From the NCBI GenBank assembly GCA_037074705.1, contig CM073591.1, forward strand, positions 98,570,532 through 98,634,531: a stretch of DNA of 64,000 nt, written 5' to 3'. Position 1 is the first letter of the stretch, and every line of letters begins with the position of its first letter. The notes beneath the pieces are model-generated. The model worked only from the letters and a program-made list of their open reading frames with translations, did not search any database and had not been told where the DNA came from. Position numbers and translations under genes: made by a program. This document shows, piece after piece, positions 58,853-64,000 of this stretch. Source of the stretch: Zhengitettix transpicula (lineage: Eukaryota > Arthropoda > Insecta > Orthoptera > Tetrigidae).

Positions 58853-59879
58853 CGGACGGTAGTTGGACGTTCATAGCATCATGCTCATAGAAAATGGAAA
58901 AAGGCAAAACATCAAAGGAGAAATATTACGCAAGATTACTGTACTAGTTGATACAAGTTCACATTGAACCAAAAAATTTATTTTTCACAATAAGGATGCA
59001 TCCACTTACACGGCTTCGTCTGTTGCTACTAAACTCCACGATGGTAAACGTGTACTGTAGTCGTCGGATTAAGCTCCAAGCGATGATTAATTACTGTTCT
59101 CGAATATGAGGAAATTAATTGTTGGTTGAGTATTTACTTTAAATTACGACGTCATAGCTGAGACAAACGCTTATTTAATGGAGTTTGGGAAATCCTTATC
59201 ATATATAACAAGATTCTGGACAAGCCACTGAATAATTGCAGTTCTTTCAAAATGAGACTACGTTGAGAGGAAATCCAGATATTGGTAATAAATCTTTGTT
59301 TACTCTCTCAGAACATGAAATTAGCGAACAGCCCTTCTACTTTATATGTAGTTGAATTACGGAGCCCGAGAAATAGCTTCGCCAAGCACACATTATGGCG
59401 GATGCATATAAATGTTTACGAAATACGCTTCGGCGAAACGAAAGGAAGTTGGAGCATCCGGTATATACTGTGAAAGGTAGCGCAAAAAAATTGAAATGTG
59501 TTCGTTTCAAATGACGGGAAATTCGAATGAAAGTCACGTAAAGCGGAGGATATGTATGTACAAATAATAGAAGATCCAAAGGGCGACTTACTGAAAGTCT
59601 GTACGAGTTACCTCCGTGGGCGTCACAACTTGCACGTTCGTCCGAACGTTTACAACCTTGTACTTAAGTGGATTGATAAACGTTCGATCGTTGAATAATG
59701 GTCCCGGGAACTGGAGTAGAAAATCATAGGATTTGAATGTGACACATGCGGCGAACTCGTAATTAGGGAAGGTATAATTGTTTGCCATCGTTTGAATGCG
59801 TTTCTTTGTAGCGGCCACTAAGCGTGAGTTTTTACATTCAATAACTCGTTATACAAAGTTTGTTGTTTGCACTGAAAGC
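58853..59879. other. No gene recognised; upstream of a CpG-rich block
   Basis: 59320-59470 and 59590-59820 are less AT-rich. If the block at 59880 is a promoter, this is its upstream flank. Confidence 0.35.
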
Positions 59880-60120
59880 GTGTAGAGTGCGTGCGTGATG
59901 GTGATCTCTTCCGTGTGACTTGTGGTCGGAAGAGGAGTGCACGTGCTGGTGGTCATCCTGTCGCGAGATCGATAGTTGTGGAGCCCGCCACCGCCGCCAC
60001 TGCCACCGCCGGCGCCGCGCCGCGGCCTCCGCGCTCAGTGCCTAGGCGAGCGTCGGCGCGTCAACGGCGCGTCAGCGTGCCAGTGCGTGCGTGCGTACGT
60101 GCATCGAACACACACTAACG
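59880..60120 (+). promoter_or_regulatory. CpG-rich promoter or 5' UTR-like block
   Basis: The block has a sharp rise in GC and CpG, with GCCGCC/GGCGCC runs at 59986-60030 and a GTGCGTGCGTGCGTACGTGC run near 60083. It stands out from the AT-rich background and from the repeat families. It lies about 1.4 kb upstream of the exon at 61479. A 75-codon Ala/Arg-rich frame (59891-60118) is probably a by-product of composition. No consensus TATA box was seen and the start site is not determined. An alternative reading is a GC-rich coding exon without recognisable splice sites. Confidence 0.4.
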
Positions 60121-61478
60121 TCAGACAAACGTTAAAACAAATATCTACTATTTTTCTACTAAAGTATTAGTCGGACACATATTAAAATCAGTGTATTATA
60201 TTTCGTGGCTGCTAAAACATTTAGGGTATAACAACGCGACGTTTGTGCGTAACTCTGTTATTGGAACGCGACAGGCACCTACTCGGACTACGTGCAGATA
60301 TACCAGATTGTTTAGGTGTCAGTCCCTTTTACAGAGATGAAAAGGAAAATAAAACTTTTCAGAAGTCGATAAAATCGTTCGATTTAGAAGCGACTGTGAT
60401 TTAAAATCGGTGGAACATTTGAATAATAGAATAATAATGCGTCAGAGAAGAACCGATATAATCAAATCGAGATGTTTTGTTGATTCAATTAAGTGTTGCT
60501 CGTAATTGAGGCTTGAAACTATGACAAGTACTCTAATCTTTTAAAAATAAATATTTCGCAATCGGAAACAGTCAATACAATAGTGTAACGTACCTAGCGC
60601 TCTAGTTCTAGTGTTAGTACGATTCCCTTGATGAATTGTTTACAGCGGATACGTCTGTCTAACTAGCCAATAATTATACTTATTTCTCGAGGTGTAAAGT
60701 TGGTCCAAACAATTCTGAACAGATACCGCCCGATTAATTCTCGCACATGTCCAACTCAATCAGAAACTATTCATCTCTCGTCGCGTATTGTAATTAAGAT
60801 TTTATTAGTAGAAATTGTTTTTTATGGGTGCATATTTTCAATTGTAGAATATTGCGGATCGGGGATATAGGGATTCTGAAGGTACCTTCGGCGAGTGGAT
60901 GTGTCTCTCAGCTGATCGATATGTAACGCTCTAGTGCCTTGATTGATTTCAAGAACTCTCCATTGTTACCGAAAGCTGTAGACGAAGTTCGTCAAGATAT
61001 TAGGGACAGAATTATCCGCGAACATCGCGATAGACTGAACTTATTATTATTATTGATGTGACTTGAAGACTTATAAACTGCATCTCATCTACACAACGAA
61101 CAATAATGCTATTGCATTTACGAAATTCTTAACGACGAAAGTTTTATTGTACTTTTAAAATAATATTTTCGATTTCATACGTAGTTAAGCCAAATTGCAA
61201 ACTGAGTGCCTGAGTTTTATCGGGTCCCATGTGGTACTTCGGACCCATGTACATACCTTATTTTCATAATTACGTACAGACAAAAAACTGATAAATAGAA
61301 AAATAAATATTCTATTATTTTTGCTGGGAAACGAATAAAGGCTGCCAGCAAGAGTCTGTAATACAAAGATGAAAATAGTTGGTGGGAAATCGTTTTAACT
61401 GGCCAGGAAGAGCCGAGAGATGGCCCGATGAGCGCGCAGGCATAGAGCAGCCAAGATAGCGCGGTCGTTCCTTCGCAG
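60121..61478. other. putative 5' UTR or intron
   Basis: AT-rich again, with no repeat family recognised. It ends in TCGTTCCTTCGCAG, a usable acceptor for the next exon. Confidence 0.35.
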
Positions 61479-61800
61479 GGAAACGGCGCCCCGCAGCGTC
61501 AGTACCGACGTCGCCACGGGCCTCGACGCCGCCCCCGCCGCCTCCGCCACCAGCCCCACCGCGTCCTCGGGCAAGGGGACCGGACAACTGCCCCAGGAAT
61601 GGCGGCGGTTCGTCGGTTCCATCAGGCGGAAGGTTCGTGGCAGCGGGGGCGGCGGCGTGGGCGGCGGCGGAGGCGGCGGGGCGAGTCCTAGCGGCAAGGC
61701 CGACGACATGCAGCCCTCCGACCCCACCGTCAGAGACGACTTCCTGAGGGCCACCATGCGCATCTTCCTCGTGGTGTCGCCCCCAGTCGGCCGCCTCCAG
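61479..61800 (+). CDS. internal exon of an unidentified host gene
   Basis: A 322-base, strongly GC-rich exon between an acceptor (TTCCTTCGCAG, ending 61478) and a donor (CTCCAG followed by GTAACC). After one leading base, 107 codons are open: ETAPRSVSTDVATGLDAAPA, an Ala/Ser/Thr-rich stretch, QLPQEWRRFVGSIRRKVRG (residues about 45-63), a glycine run of 4+7, SGKADDMQPSDP, and the ordered-looking DDFLRATMRIFLVVSPPVG then RLQ at the end. The other two + strand frames contain stops, and this frame is closed just upstream by TGA. The exon ends in phase 0. The basic helix-like WRRFVGSIRRKVR and the FLVVSPPVG strand look like conserved elements in otherwise disordered sequence. I cannot name the family. 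An N-terminal region of a signalling or scaffold protein is a guess. Minus-strand open frames of 169 and 139 codons are GC shadows. Confidence 0.72.
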
Positions 61801-63461
61801 GTAACCCAAGTCAATATGGAACATTAGAAAACATTTTTCTACAATATTGTACGAGTCTTATACCTGCCTTCAAATACTAGAAATTGCTTGCTCTATTGAT
61901 AAGTATTTTCCGAACGAATCTAAATATATACCTCTTATATGGAATTGTATTTATTGTGAATTACAAAACCTATTAAACATAATATTAGGACACTTATTTA
62001 AGAATATAATTTGCCACAGAAATAGACTTGCTGTTTATAAAAATTTAACTTCATCAAGAAGTGTGAAAGCGAATGAACACAAATACATGAGAATTCTGTG
62101 AAACATATTCAGCGGTTCTCGATTAACCCACGTAATGTGATGGGATGACAGGACCCATAAAAGAATGTAGATAGGTCGCATTTCTATAAATACCACTATC
62201 CTGTCGCATCCATACCAATAAAAACAAATGTTTATACAAAAACTCTCTATTATATTTATTTTCTGGTCTTTTAGAACAGGGCAGTGCTTTATTAATGTTT
62301 ATGGGTGTAATGTACTGTATTAGTAAATTTATTACAGAAAAGGAAGTGAAAATTAAAAGTAATTTAAACATTTTAAGACATATTTTAGTGACTAACTTTT
62401 TCCGTGTATCACTCAATTCTGCAAATTTTAATAAAAGGAACACTGGAGATCACCAAACAATTAACTAATGTATTCCGCTTCCGATACACATCTCACAATG
62501 TGACGAACACGTAACAGAACGAGTAAACAACGCTTTTCTTCTCTCTCGTCTTGTTTTATGCACTCAGCACGGAGAATAGTGCAGACGACAGCTTGCAACA
62601 CTTTCGCAGTTATCGTATTTACTTCGTAGAGGATTAATTAAAAGTAAATTTCAGTATTCCTTTTTTTTATTACGGATAATTTCATATTTTTTAATTAGAC
62701 TAAATCGTACGGAAGAGGGATAGTGGTGATTCGGCTATCTATATAAATAAAATAGAACTTCTGCCTTTACTATGCTTAGAATTAAGTGATTTCAGGATAT
62801 ATTTACATTTAACGTATAAAGATATCCAAAACCGATGTCATCTGATTTCCTGACCGTACGACGTGCTACCTTTTTGACATTTCGTTGTAGCAATTTTGAT
62901 TAAACTGTACATGTTTGTTATACAGACCTGCGGCCACCCTCCACATTGACGCTTCAAAATCTTGCGTTTTGGCTTTCCTCAAGAAAACGGTAAAACCCAT
63001 TTCGATGAAACTTTGTATCGTCGTCATGTATACGTGTAACAAGGTTTTAATTAATATCAATCAGCCATCCGCTATATTGAGGCTAAATGGCAAAAGTTCT
63101 AAATCCTGATTTTAACTGCTTGGGCAAGGATTTATTTCGATTTACAGTTACGTAGCTGAATGAATTTCCTCTAAGCATTTCTTAAATTGTCATCCAACAT
63201 AAAACTTAAAATTCAGTGATCCCAATTTACTTTCTTTTTAAGTACAATTTAATGGTAGATATACGAAATTTTTGTTTGAATGAATACACTCGGGTTTCCG
63301 ACTAAGTCGTAATCAGAGCCGTTTCGACTACTAGCCCCGTCATCATCTTCAGTCTGAAATTATTACATGTATAGCCCGGTTGGGTAGCCAAGAGAATTTA
63401 AAAATGTAATTCGCAAGAAATTCGTGTCAGACCTTATCAAACACCGACGATCAGTACCTTT
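61801..63461. other. AT-rich DNA, putative intron
   Basis: 62930-63095 holds a short dispersed repeat (ACGGTAAAACCCATTTCGAT; GAGGCTAAATGGCA), also seen at 30705-30875. No further exon was recognised. Confidence 0.35.
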
Positions 63462-64000
63462 TTATATAAAAAAAGCCTCGTTGATTATATTAGTTATACG
63501 TTGTACCCGTTCAATTGTACCGTATTTGGATCTAAACCCAAACTGATGACTGGGAATAAGTTCATTGGTATCTGGAATTGCGTGCAGCCCTTTCAGCAGT
63601 ATTTCCTCAAATGCCTTTGAAAGCATACGCAGTGAACTTATTGGACGGTTAAGGTATGTTTCATTAGGATTCTTAACAGCATAATAATTTGCGCTACTTT
63701 CCAAGAACTAGGGAAGTACCCACGTTTTAGTGTTGCATTGAATATTAGCTTACGGTTTGAAACCCCTTGTTTGACAGTTCTTGCTGTACATTGTCTGCGA
63801 TCAAATAGAACCCAAGGGCTTTCTTGGATCTAGAGCATCGTAAAATTGTATTGCATAAATATATGTTCGTGTTCAGCTTTTTAATGTTGTGCGGTTTGAA
63901 GGTATTTGCTAGATGATCTTAAAACGCACAAGCCTTTTCTCTGCTGGTTCTAGCCCATTTACCGTGCTGGTCTTTTATAGGTGGAAAGAACGCTTGTTTT
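63462..64000 (-). pseudogene. Jockey-clade reverse transcriptase, truncated by the window edge
   Basis: On the minus strand from the window end it reads LIFNATLKRGYFPSSWKVAQ then IIM. After a frameshift comes NRPISSLRMLSKAFEEILLK, then IPSHQFGFRSKYGTIERVQR and ITNIINEAFF, ending at a TAA at 63462. These are the RT finger and palm blocks of Jockey-like LINEs (YFPxxWKxAxIIMIPKPGK; YRPISLLPxLSKxFE; HQFGFRxxHSTIEQVHRI). Upstream, WARTSREKACAF is the region before the RT. Several frame changes mean it is dead. The AxxGYADD-type box is not present in the retained part. Confidence 0.88.

Noticed and set aside
61315..61824. Minus-strand open frames of 169 and 139 codons over the GC-rich exon
   Set aside because: They are shadows of the + strand exon. 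Their composition follows the GC bias, and only the + strand frame agrees with acceptor and donor sites.

Overview
The window looks like gene-poor, AT-rich (roughly two thirds A+T) insect nuclear DNA. The evidence is spliced-exon architecture, mariner, piggyBac, hAT-type and Jockey-type elements, tRNA-derived SINEs with GGTTCGAATCC B boxes, and long (AT)n tracts. The density and nesting of elements suggests a large hemimetabolous genome, such as a cockroach or relative. That placement is inference, not something the sequence proves.

Host coding sequence is sparse and on the + strand. A GC-rich exon at 61479-61800 (107 codons, canonical splice sites) is the best-supported piece of a host gene. 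It lies about 1.4 kb downstream of a CpG-rich, promoter-like block (59880-60120). A short exon at 36347-36434 has a strong acceptor and donor. A GC-elevated segment at 47889-48012 is a weaker exon candidate. The simplest reading is one or more long + strand genes with very large introns. I do not recognise the protein.

The rest is a layered record of transposable elements. (1) Five related LTR-like units (121-1319, 7918-9301, 26941-28289, 34216-35420 on the minus strand, 54996-56199) share a 3' core, a GTAAGT motif and private internal tandem repeats. Most abut (AT)n. (2) A poly(A)-tailed SINE-like family with a 5' hairpin has about ten copies or pieces. (3) tRNA-headed SINEs are present, one with a perfect 12-bp target duplication. 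(4) Three mariners are present: a nearly full-length one (37980-39253) and two fossils, one of them broken by a foldback MITE. (5) A piggyBac remnant (46022-46869) keeps its TIRs, one intact TTAA and the transposase C-terminal zinc finger. (6) Jockey reverse transcriptase fossils occur at about 23.3, 25.1-25.8 and 63.5-64.0 kb. (7) Three nonautonomous elements look hAT-like, and two foldback families are present. (8) A 900-bp fossil (6790-7690) belongs to a multicopy insect gene family.

The clearest nested structures are a SINE inside a hAT-like element (58155-58845), a plus-strand RT fragment inside a minus-strand Jockey RT (25.1-25.8 kb), and a MITE inside a mariner (44.4 kb). No rRNA, functional tRNA, CRISPR or bacterial-type operon was seen. 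All family names come from reading translations by eye, with no database search.
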